A stretch of DNA of 64,000 bases. It comes from Clostridiales bacterium. Its GTDB lineage: Bacteria; Bacillota; Clostridia; Lachnospirales; Lachnospiraceae. The stretch covers positions 1 through 64,000 of the forward strand of contig JAJQBI010000041.1 in NCBI GenBank assembly GCA_021203365.1, written 5' to 3'. The position numbers were made by a program, and so were the translations under genes. The notes beneath the pieces are model-generated. The model saw nothing but the letters and a program-made list of their open reading frames with translations. It was not told where the DNA came from and searched no databases. Each line of letters opens with the position of its first letter. Position 1 is the first letter of the stretch. This document shows positions 49,856-57,785 of this stretch, one piece after another.

Positions 49856-49888
49856 TTGGGGTCAAAAGCATTTGACCCCTATGATACC
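49856..49888 (+). repeat. Variant solo hairpin (GGGGTCAAAA...TTTGACCCC + TATGATAC)
   Basis: GGGGTCAAAAGCATTTGACCCCTATGATACC; different stem sequence, same TATGATAC tail. Confidence 0.6.
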
Positions 49889-49982
49889 TGAGAATTCGGT
49901 ATCATCTTACTTTTCAGACAAATTGTATTCCTACTGATTATAACAAATTTTAAATTATATGGAAACTTATTTTCAACTCTGT

Positions 49983-50100
49983 TATAATAAAAGCCAAGTA
50001 CAGGTCTGAAGGCATCACCTTTACGGGAGTATTTCCTTACCTGAAGAGCTGCCTTAAAATATTAAAACAGAACCTGCACTTAAATATTCAAATTACGGAG
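49983..50100 (+). ncRNA. Candidate structured leader RNA upstream of the TSCPD gene
   Basis: TATAAT 49983-49988; outer stem AAGTACAGGT (49996-50005)/ACCTGCACTT (50072-50081, one mismatch), inner stem AAGGCA/TGCCTT, apical GGGA-gtat-TTCC. Confidence 0.4.
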
Positions 50101-50109
50101 GTATAAAAA

Positions 50110-50349
50110 ATGCTGTACAAAACAAGCGGTGTCTGTTCCCAGGGAATTGAATTTGATGTAAGTGAGGACAAAACCGTTCATAATGTAAAGTTCATCGGCG
50201 GATGCTCCGGCAACACACAGGGTGTCGCCAAACTGGCGGAAGGGATGAAGGCCGAGGATGTAATCAGCCGCCTGGAAGGAATCCGCTGCGGCCGCAAACC
50301 CACTTCATGCCCGGATCAGCTGGCAAAGGCGCTCCGGCAGGTTCTGTAA
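50110..50349 (+). CDS. TSCPD domain-containing protein (TIGR03905-like)
   Basis: 79 aa; GVCSQGIEFDVSEDKTVHNVKFIGGCSGNTQGVAKL...LEGIRCGRKPTSCPDQLAKAL. Confidence 0.9.
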   Translation: MLYKTSGVCSQGIEFDVSEDKTVHNVKFIGGCSGNTQGVAKLAEGMKAEDVISRLEGIRCGRKPTSCPDQLAKALRQVL

Positions 50350-50865
50350 TGCCGCGCAGATTCGCGCTCACAATTGTAAAATATCCAACATCGCAAAGGG
50401 TACAGGCAGACTTCATCAGATGTCCGTGATGACAGCGGAATCCCAAACACAGCCTGTGCTCTCTGTTATGTGGAGCCTCACAGATCCGTCCCCTGCCCAG
50501 AGTGTGTTTTTGCCCGCTGTCTTTCCGAAAAGCTGTCTGCTCACAGACATTCTTCATCATCGCCGGATGGCAGAACAGAGCCGCAGATTATATCTCCCCA
50601 ATAATCACTGTTTTCATCCAACGCAACACCTGATGTCCGCTGCCCAGAGACAGTATAGCTATGCTTTACTGACTGTCTTTTTTGTGGGCTGGAGGTTTTT
50701 CCTTTCACATTTTTCGTGGTCTTTCGCTTTTGCTTTTATATATTCTATTTCTATACACGAATGCAGTTTATCCTTCCCTCTGCTATGCGGCCTGCCCTAC
50801 AGATATAAATACGAATCCGGCGTGCAAAAATCACACCTTTTTATCAAAAAATTAAATTTTTTCAT

Positions 50866-50930
50866 TTATCGCAGCGACAGAATACCTTTTATTGTTACTA
50901 TTTACAGCCACTTTTATCGCTTCGATCCTC
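50866..50930 (-). repeat. Degenerate, interrupted copy of the solo hairpin repeat
   Basis: TCGCAGCGACAGAATACCTTTTATT...CTTTTATCGCTTCGATC; family ends preserved, about 25-30 bp inserted in the middle. Confidence 0.45.
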
Positions 50931-51014
50931 ATATCCCTTCTTGACAATTTTTCTGTCCTGGTTCATATTATGATTGAAACGACAGCTGATATAAACATAA
51001 CAGGAGGAATTCCT

Positions 51015-52088
51015 ATGAAACATATTGTACTTACCGGCGGCGGCACCGCAGGACATGTCACCCCAAATATTGCACTGATACCCAGACTTCAGCAGCTTGG
51101 ATACCAGATTTCCTATATTGGCTCTTACAATGGAATCGAAAAAAAGCTCATCGAAGAGCTTGATATTCCTTATTACGGAATCGCCTCCGGAAAACTGAGG
51201 CGCTACTTTGACCTGAAGAATTTTTCAGATCCTTTCCGAGTTCTAAAAGGCTTCGGACAGGCACGAAAAATTCTGCGAAACTTAAAACCGGATGTTGTTT
51301 TCTCCAAAGGAGGATTTGTGTCTGTTCCTGTTGTAATTGCAGCCAAAAGGCTCCGGATCCCCGCGGTTATTCATGAATCTGACATGACACCCGGGCTTGC
51401 AAACCGTCTCTGTCTGTCCTCCGCCACGAAAGTGTGCTGCAATTTCCCGGAAACAGTCCAAAGTCTTCCGAAAGAAAAAGCGGTTCTCACAGGCACGCCA
51501 ATACGACAGCAGCTGCTGTCCGGCGACAGCGAAACCGGAAGGGCTTTCTGCGGTCTGTCCGATGACAAACCAGTTCTTATGGTCATCGGCGGAAGCCTGG
51601 GCGCCGCCTCTGTGAATGAAAACATACGCAGAATTCTTCCGGAGCTTCTGAAGGAATTTCAGGTAATTCACCTGTGCGGAAAAGGGAAAATGGACACAAG
51701 TCTAAATGGTACCCCTGGCTATGTTCAGTATGAATACATCCAGGATGAGCTCCCTGACCTGTTTGCGCTGGCAGACGTGGTGGTATCGAGAGCCGGCGCC
51801 AACGCAATCTGTGAACTAAACGCTCTGCACAAGCCCAACCTTCTGATCCCTCTCTCCGCCAACGCAAGCAGAGGCGACCAGATTCTCAATGCCCGTTCCT
51901 TTGAGCGCCAGGGCTTCAGTATGGTACTCGAGGAAGAAGAAATTACAGAAACCACTTTACTGAATGCAATCCGGCAGCTTTACTCCAATCGCCAGGTCTA
52001 TATCGACGCCATGACCGGAAGCGGCCAGATTGATTCCATTACCCGCATCACAGATATTCTGGAAGACTGCACAGCCAGTCAGATCTGA
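51015..52088 (+). CDS. murG: UDP-N-acetylglucosamine--N-acetylmuramyl-(pentapeptide) pyrophosphoryl-undecaprenol GlcNAc transferase
   Basis: MKHIVLTGGGTAGHVTPNIALIPRL, HESDMTPGLANRL, SRAGANAICELNALHKPNLLIPL; AGGAGGA RBS before 51015. Confidence 0.95.
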   Translation: MKHIVLTGGGTAGHVTPNIALIPRLQQLGYQISYIGSYNGIEKKLIEELDIPYYGIASGKLRRYFDLKNFSDPFRVLKGFGQARKILRNLKPDVVFSKGGFVSVPVVIAAKRLRIPAVIHESDMTPGLANRLCLSSATKVCCNFPETVQSLPKEKAVLTGTPIRQQLLSGDSETGRAFCGLSDDKPVLMVIGGSLGAASVNENIRRILPELLKEFQVIHLCGKGKMDTSLNGTPGYVQYEYIQDELPDLFALADVVVSRAGANAICELNALHKPNLLIPLSANASRGDQILNARSFERQGFSMVLEEEEITETTLLNAIRQLYSNRQVYIDAMTGSGQIDSITRITDILEDCTASQI

Positions 52089-52140
52089 TCCCCCGGAGAG
52101 GAGGGGCTGTCCGCCCCTTCTCCGCCGCGCCTGTCTTTCC

Positions 52141-52674
52141 TTAGTTTCCATAGATCTTTCCAAACTCTTCTCTGACCCAGGTTCTCGCACGTCCGACTCT
52201 GTTGTTTACATTGCCTGGAGTGATGCCATATTCACCGGCAACCTCCACAGCCGGGCGCCCCCAGATTTTGGTCTTCACAAGGATTTCATAGTTCATGGAA
52301 TTTTTGCGTTTCAGTCTGTTAAGGGCTTCTCTCGCATAAAAACCAAATTCCATATCCAATATGATATTTTCCACATCCCGGCCTCCTCCCACGGAATCAC
52401 AGAGCGTTACAACATCCTCCAGAGGAATCTCGTAATTTACGTAGGATTTTCTCCAGTAATCTGTCACCCTGTGAATGGTCGCCGTCTTTACCAGCCATGA
52501 TAAATCCGCTTCGCTCTCCAGGCTCAGATTTTTCCTGTTTCTGTAAAACTTCAAAAACACACTCTGGCTGATGTCTTCTGCCATATAACGATCCCCGGTC
52601 ATCCAATAAGCCAGATTCAGGGAAAATGCATAATAATTTTCATAAAACCAGTGAAATGTCTCGTTGCTTATCAT
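52141..52674 (-). CDS. Sigma-70 family RNA polymerase sigma factor (ECF-like)
   Basis: MAEDISQSVFLKFYRNRKNLSLESEADLSWLVKTATIHRVTDYWRK (region 2) and region 4-like VAGEYGITPGNVNNRVGRARTWVREEF. Confidence 0.82.
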   Translation of the reverse strand: MISNETFHWFYENYYAFSLNLAYWMTGDRYMAEDISQSVFLKFYRNRKNLSLESEADLSWLVKTATIHRVTDYWRKSYVNYEIPLEDVVTLCDSVGGGRDVENIILDMEFGFYAREALNRLKRKNSMNYEILVKTKIWGRPAVEVAGEYGITPGNVNNRVGRARTWVREEFGKIYGN

Positions 52675-52702
52675 TTTTCATACGACTTTTCCTGAATCCA
52701 TA

Positions 52703-53107
52703 TCAGGCTTTAACTTTTGACAGTATTTCTTCCTTCTCCTTATCTCCAAGCTCGCCCGGTGTCCAGCCAAGACCTACACCATCCCCTTTATACCTTGGAA
52801 TCAGATGCATATGGAAATGAAAAACGGTCTGTCCCGCCACTTCTCCATTATTCTGAACAATATTAAATCCATCGCAGCCCAGTCCTTCTGTAATCCTTCC
52901 CACCATTTTTTTCGCAAGAACCATCGCTTTTGCGGCCAGTTCATCCGGAAGCTCACAGATATTAGCAGCATGGGCTTTCGGCAAAATCAGGGCATGTCCC
53001 CTGCTTGCAGGTCCCAAATCCAAAATTACGCGAAATTCCGCATCCTCGTAAAGGGTCGCAGACGGAATTTCCCCGTTGGCTATTTTACAAAAAATACAGT
53101 CAGACAT
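52703..53107 (-). CDS. HIT family protein
   Basis: MSDCIFCKIANGEIPSATLYED..., HIT triad region FHFHMHLIPRY. Confidence 0.95.
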   Translation of the reverse strand: MSDCIFCKIANGEIPSATLYEDAEFRVILDLGPASRGHALILPKAHAANICELPDELAAKAMVLAKKMVGRITEGLGCDGFNIVQNNGEVAGQTVFHFHMHLIPRYKGDGVGLGWTPGELGDKEKEEILSKVKA

Positions 53108-53252
53108 CTTTTAATCCTCCTTAGATTTATTTTCATCTCCAAACCCGAGATAAAGGCAGACAAATCTGTCGTTTTTCCTCGAACTTTTACGAACGATATA
53201 AGTTGCCGGAAAATTTTCGGTGTGTTACACTTCCATTGAGGTGATGATCCAC

Positions 53253-53927
53253 ATGCAGGAAAGTGCAGAAACCGAACAGTTAAAAAATGAATTCCAGCTC
53301 TCCTTATCAAAATTCTCCCATGAAATTCGCAATCCTCTGACTCTGATCAGCAGCAGTCTCCAGATGATGGCCGCTGAACATCCGGAGGTGGAAAATTTCC
53401 GGCAATGGGACGACATTACAAATAACATGGAATACATCTGTGAACTCATTGACGATCTGTCTGTCTATAACAACGCCGATACGATTACAGTGAAAGAAAC
53501 GGATCTCCCCGAATATATAAATTCCGTTCTTTCTTCTGTAAGGCCGACGCTGGACTACCTGGGAATTACACTGAAAACAGATCTGTCCGCTTCCCTCCCG
53601 CCCGTCATGCTGGATCAGGTTAAAATGCGCCAGGCCCTTCTGAATCTGCTGCAAAATGCCTGGGAATCTATCCCGGTTCAGCGAAGAGGCGAAATCAGAG
53701 TACGCGCCTTTTCCCAGGGAGGAAGCATCTGCATATCCATCGAAGATAACGGAAGCGGAATTCCCGCAGAACAGAAATCTGATATTTTTCAGCCATTCTA
53801 TTCCACCAAGCCCTCTGGCACCGGGCTTGGACTGGCCGTAGTCAGCCAGATCATCCGGGCTCATCATGGCAGCATCCGAATCTTTGACCTTCCGGAGCGC
53901 GGAACCGCCTTTCAGATTCTTTTGTAA
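53253..53927 (+). CDS. Soluble orphan sensor histidine kinase
   Basis: HisKA FSHEIRNPLTLISSSLQMM, HATPase NLLQNAWESIP / DNGSGIP / STKPSGTGLGLAVVSQIIRAHHG; no TM segment; GAGGTG RBS before 53253. Confidence 0.88.
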   Translation: MQESAETEQLKNEFQLSLSKFSHEIRNPLTLISSSLQMMAAEHPEVENFRQWDDITNNMEYICELIDDLSVYNNADTITVKETDLPEYINSVLSSVRPTLDYLGITLKTDLSASLPPVMLDQVKMRQALLNLLQNAWESIPVQRRGEIRVRAFSQGGSICISIEDNGSGIPAEQKSDIFQPFYSTKPSGTGLGLAVVSQIIRAHHGSIRIFDLPERGTAFQILL

Positions 53928-53945
53928 AGCACCGTCCATTTTCAT

Positions 53946-54563
53946 TCAGGAAGGCTGCCCAACGATGGCTGCCAGAAGAAATCCAAAGACCAGCCCTCCC
54001 ACATGGGCAATATTATTCACTCCACTGCTGGCAAAACCAAAATAAAGCGAAAATGCTGCCAGGATCAGAATCTGTCTGGCCGAAAGATCTGCCACGCGCC
54101 CTCTGTACCGGATCAGAAGAAAAATCAGGGCTCCCATTACCGCAAAAACAGCTCCCGACGCACCGGCGGAAATCGCGTAATCATTTGTTACCGTATCTGC
54201 GTACAATGAAAGCAGGTTTCCGCCCACACCGCCCAGAAGATAGATCAATAAGAAACGGATTTTTCCCACAACAGGCTCCAGCCTTTGTCCCAGTACAAAC
54301 AGAATCAGCATATTATTCACAAGATGCCGGATTCCAAAATGGAGGAACATACTTGTAAAAATGCGATACCATTCCCCATACGTAAGAATCCAGGGAGTGT
54401 AAGCCGCGCCGCAGGCGGCCATATGTTCCGCGCTTTCCGTTCCGCCCGTTAATTCTACAAGCAAAAAAACAACCACATTTGCCAGAATCAGAATCGCCGT
54501 GACCGGTTCTTTTTTTATTTCCTCCAAATTTATCCTCTTTTCCATTCTATTTTCATGCTGCAT
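53946..54563 (-). CDS. Rhomboid family intramembrane serine protease
   Basis: FGIRHLVNNMLILFVLGQRLE, AGASGAVFAVMGA (GxS), NIAHVGGLVFG (His). Confidence 0.94.
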   Translation of the reverse strand: MQHENRMEKRINLEEIKKEPVTAILILANVVVFLLVELTGGTESAEHMAACGAAYTPWILTYGEWYRIFTSMFLHFGIRHLVNNMLILFVLGQRLEPVVGKIRFLLIYLLGGVGGNLLSLYADTVTNDYAISAGASGAVFAVMGALIFLLIRYRGRVADLSARQILILAAFSLYFGFASSGVNNIAHVGGLVFGFLLAAIVGQPS

Positions 54564-54651
54564 TTTTCTCTGCTGTCATTGTATCAGATTTATATGACAA
54601 TTACAAAGATTTTTACAGGTTTGGCCTCTATAAAAAATGTTTTCTCTGATT

Positions 54652-56088
54652 TTACTTCAGGAAAATATATCTTGCCTGTGCAAAATCCACTTCGTCCTCG
54701 TTTTGCAGCTGATATTCCTCATCTCCCTGCAAAAGCCTGCCATTCACAGTCGTTCCATTCCTGGAATTTAAATCTGAAAGGAAAAAGTTTTCCTCTTTTT
54801 TACGGATTTTGGCATGAAGACGGCTTACAGTCATCACAGGGATTACAGCGTCCGCCGCAGTTTCCAGCTTCCCGATTACGGTAATATCATCCCGAAGGTA
54901 GATCGTTGCAAGCTCTCCGGGCTCACGGCTCACTAAGGACGCAGGACCCGTCCCCGGATTCGAGGAAAGAACAACGGTTTCTCCAAACAACTCAGAGTTC
55001 TCCTGCGGAACATCTGAAACTTCCGTAAAAGTCCTGGAGCCGGTTTTTTCCTCCGTCCTTTTTATATCCGGGTCTTCTACCGGAACCTTTTCCCCGTATT
55101 CCGGAAAAACCGTTTCCTTTCCCCGAAGCTTTTTTCCCTCGTCTTTCCGGCCCATTTTTTTTAATATAAGAGAAACGGCCATTCCAACAGACATAAAAAC
55201 CAGAACACTTCCCAATATCACACTTGTCTCCACTTCTGGCAGATATCCCAGAAATGTGGCAATGGCCATTGCAAGAAATATGAAGGACGCAGCAAAAAAA
55301 ATCGCGCTTCTTTTTCCCGTCTTTCTCCTCCGCGATTTGGGCTCTTCCCGAATACTTCTGTCCCCGGGCATCTTTTGCATCTTTTCGTCCCCGGGAAACT
55401 TCAGCCAGTCCCCTTCACTGCCCGGCTCTTGAATCCCATCTTTATCCTCTTCCCAATCCGCATTAAAAACATTCTGCCGGATCTCTCCGCTTTTTGAAGT
55501 CTTATCTGAAAACCCTGCCGGATCATTATTTCCCCTGCGAATACCATAAAGTTCTTCCTTTATATGTTCCAGATGAAAAGTATCCTCCAGAGCCCGTCTG
55601 TATACCCCATACCCAAGCATTACCGCCTTTGCATCTTCATGATCCAGTCTGGGGAGAACATATTCCGCCAGTGTCTGAAACTGTTCCCTTATCTCTTTCT
55701 GGTAACCCGGCATACAGCAGAAACCGATTTCTCCTTTTTCTACGTCCATATACATATATTCCGGCTGAATAAGAAGCTGGCCCGGATTTAAAAGGTGCTC
55801 TGACATTTCTTCCATCGCGTGAACAAAACCGCCAAAAATTATCTGCAGATCCTCAATCTTCATTTTTTTCTTTTCGTACAACGCCTCCACCGACTGGCGG
55901 GAGGTTATTTCATAATAAACCATACATTTTCCGTCAATTCCCTGAATTCTGCACTTTAAAAGACAGGGAACCACATTCCCCACAATCATACGAACCTGGT
56001 AAGAATCCGTATCTATTTCCCTCTCTGCTGGAAGAATCAAATAATTGTGATTCATATCCCGCTTATATTCCGGCTGTATCTCCCGCAT
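54652..56088 (-). CDS. DUF6382-like plus FHA domain membrane protein
   Basis: C-terminal FHA TVSRLHAKIRKKEENFFLSDLNSRNGTTVNGRLL; central TM pair; start at MREIQPEYKRD. Confidence 0.88.
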   Translation of the reverse strand: MREIQPEYKRDMNHNYLILPAEREIDTDSYQVRMIVGNVVPCLLKCRIQGIDGKCMVYYEITSRQSVEALYEKKKMKIEDLQIIFGGFVHAMEEMSEHLLNPGQLLIQPEYMYMDVEKGEIGFCCMPGYQKEIREQFQTLAEYVLPRLDHEDAKAVMLGYGVYRRALEDTFHLEHIKEELYGIRRGNNDPAGFSDKTSKSGEIRQNVFNADWEEDKDGIQEPGSEGDWLKFPGDEKMQKMPGDRSIREEPKSRRRKTGKRSAIFFAASFIFLAMAIATFLGYLPEVETSVILGSVLVFMSVGMAVSLILKKMGRKDEGKKLRGKETVFPEYGEKVPVEDPDIKRTEEKTGSRTFTEVSDVPQENSELFGETVVLSSNPGTGPASLVSREPGELATIYLRDDITVIGKLETAADAVIPVMTVSRLHAKIRKKEENFFLSDLNSRNGTTVNGRLLQGDEEYQLQNEDEVDFAQARYIFLK

Positions 56089-56120
56089 AGACTCTCCTCC
56101 ATAAACTGCTCTTTGACCTT

Positions 56121-56546
56121 TCAATCTGTCACATCTCTCAGAGCATCTGCAACCCCCTTCACCCTGCGAATCCATTTTACCGGATCTGCCACAGACGCCT
56201 TTCCGGTGACCTTCATATCCCAGGTCTGCCCCAGGATTCCTGTATTTGTAGATGCTTCATAGGTAACCTTCACAGTACTCCCTTCTCCCGCAGCCGAGAA
56301 ACGGATATCTTCCAGGGCAAAAAATCCCATACTTCCAAGATTCCTGGCTTTCGCTGACGCCGTGCCGCTGGCATCTCCCTCCTCACGGCTCCCTTCCAGA
56401 CTTCCGTCAACCGCCGCCTCATATGCCGCGGCGGTCAGCCACGCGCGGTTATGAATGAAAAGGCACAGATAAATTACTCCCATAAGCGTGATAAGAATTA
56501 AAGGCATCACCAGCGCTGTCTCTACTGTGAAACTGGCCCGTCTTAT
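56121..56546 (-). CDS. TadE-like pseudopilin (start codon non-canonical, possibly ATA)
   Basis: RRASFTVETALVMPLILITLMGVIYLCLFIHNRAWL; overlaps the stop of the peptidase gene as ATAA. Confidence 0.72.
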   Translation of the reverse strand: MRRASFTVETALVMPLILITLMGVIYLCLFIHNRAWLTAAAYEAAVDGSLEGSREEGDASGTASAKARNLGSMGFFALEDIRFSAAGEGSTVKVTYEASTNTGILGQTWDMKVTGKASVADPVKWIRRVKGVADALRDVTD

Positions 56547-56968
56547 CGCAGAAACAGCCTTCCCAGATATGCCACGGTTAAAAATGGAACAAAAGGCATT
56601 TCCGCCTTCCTTTCTTCCCGAAGCACCAGCAGCCGTACCGCTCCCACTGCACCGCAGGCTGCCAGTCCCCAGAACAGAAGACCCAAAAACTCCTCCGGCT
56701 CCAGCACGGCAGCCAGAACCAAAAGAATCAGTCCGTCCCCGAATCCCAGACTGCCCCCGCTTACAATACCCAACAGCAGGAAAAAAAGCCCAGTCGCCAG
56801 TGATGCCATGCGTATCCACGAAATTCCGCCTTCTGTTATCATACGAATGATTCCCAGACATCCCAGAAGAATCACTGATGTAAGACTGACTTCTCTCTTT
56901 CTTATATCTGTCCATGTATTCACCCCCAGAAATAATAAAATCAAATATTTCATCTTTTTTCTCCACAC
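56543..56968 (-). CDS. A24-type prepilin peptidase-like protein (TadV/CpaA-like)
   Basis: NTWTDIRKREVSLT and SLGFGDGLILL (GxGD) with surrounding TM segments. Confidence 0.82.
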   Translation of the reverse strand: MWRKKMKYLILLFLGVNTWTDIRKREVSLTSVILLGCLGIIRMITEGGISWIRMASLATGLFFLLLGIVSGGSLGFGDGLILLVLAAVLEPEEFLGLLFWGLAACGAVGAVRLLVLREERKAEMPFVPFLTVAYLGRLFLR

Positions 56969-56994
56969 CGAAATCTATCTTTATTTACTGCAGT

Positions 56995-57771
56995 TCAGCC
57001 GCAGCGACTGCAGGGGCTGCGGCCGGCAGCCTCCGATTCCTTTACCATCCGCACGGAACGCTTCAGCCCGCTGCATGTGCTCTGATTATGATAACAGTTC
57101 CCTTTCTCTGTTATATATACCAGGCCTGCGGGTTCCTGTCCCAAACTGCAGACAGAACATGCCTGATATTTTTCACCATAATCATTTTTCATCGTTTTTA
57201 CTGCACTCCCTGATACCTGCGTTACCGAAAGATTCAGATAACTGCACCCGAGACTCCTGTGAAATACAGTTCCGGATTCCGTAATATAAACCATCGCCTC
57301 AATCTCTTCCGTGTCCTGAAAGGCTTCATACTCGCTTCCTGTCCAGGCATGAACCTTTACAGTGTTATACATCCATATCTTTGGAAGAGAAATCAGTCCA
57401 CTGACCGGCGTATACGCATACACATCCGGAAGTGTAATCTCATTTATGCCTGTGCCCTCCACAGCATAGGCGTACATACCCGCTTCCTTCGCTCTCTGAC
57501 ACAAAGCCGTCAGATGTTCGGTCTGAATACGATAAATATCCATAAAAGAAATCATTGAGACAATTCCCAGAAAAAAAATCGGAAGCACCAGGGCTGTCTC
57601 CACCGCAAGGCTGGCCTTTTTTAAAGAGGCACGGAAAGATACTCCGGGGGGAAGGTTTTGTCCTGTCATCGGGGGGTCAGGAAAAACCACCGGCTTCAGA
57701 GAGCTGCATCGTTTTATTTTTCCCAGTCTGTCTGTTTTTTTCTGAATATCCTTTTTCGCCCCCAAAAGCAT
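56995..57771 (-). CDS. TadE-like protein with two C-terminal His/Cys modules
   Basis: KKASLAVETALVLPIFFLGIVSMISFMD then VYITESGTVFHRSLGCSYLNL...CSVC and VYITEKGNCYHNQSTCSGLKR...CSRC. Confidence 0.82.
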   Translation of the reverse strand: MLLGAKKDIQKKTDRLGKIKRCSSLKPVVFPDPPMTGQNLPPGVSFRASLKKASLAVETALVLPIFFLGIVSMISFMDIYRIQTEHLTALCQRAKEAGMYAYAVEGTGINEITLPDVYAYTPVSGLISLPKIWMYNTVKVHAWTGSEYEAFQDTEEIEAMVYITESGTVFHRSLGCSYLNLSVTQVSGSAVKTMKNDYGEKYQACSVCSLGQEPAGLVYITEKGNCYHNQSTCSGLKRSVRMVKESEAAGRSPCSRCG

Positions 57772-57785
57772 CTTTCCCCGCCTCC

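Noticed and set aside
49996-50090. 6S RNA or small SRP RNA
   Set aside because: Rod-like fold is suggestive, but it is too short for 6S, lacks the SRP GGAAGGAAGCA-type loop sequence and has no terminator; left as a candidate leader RNA.
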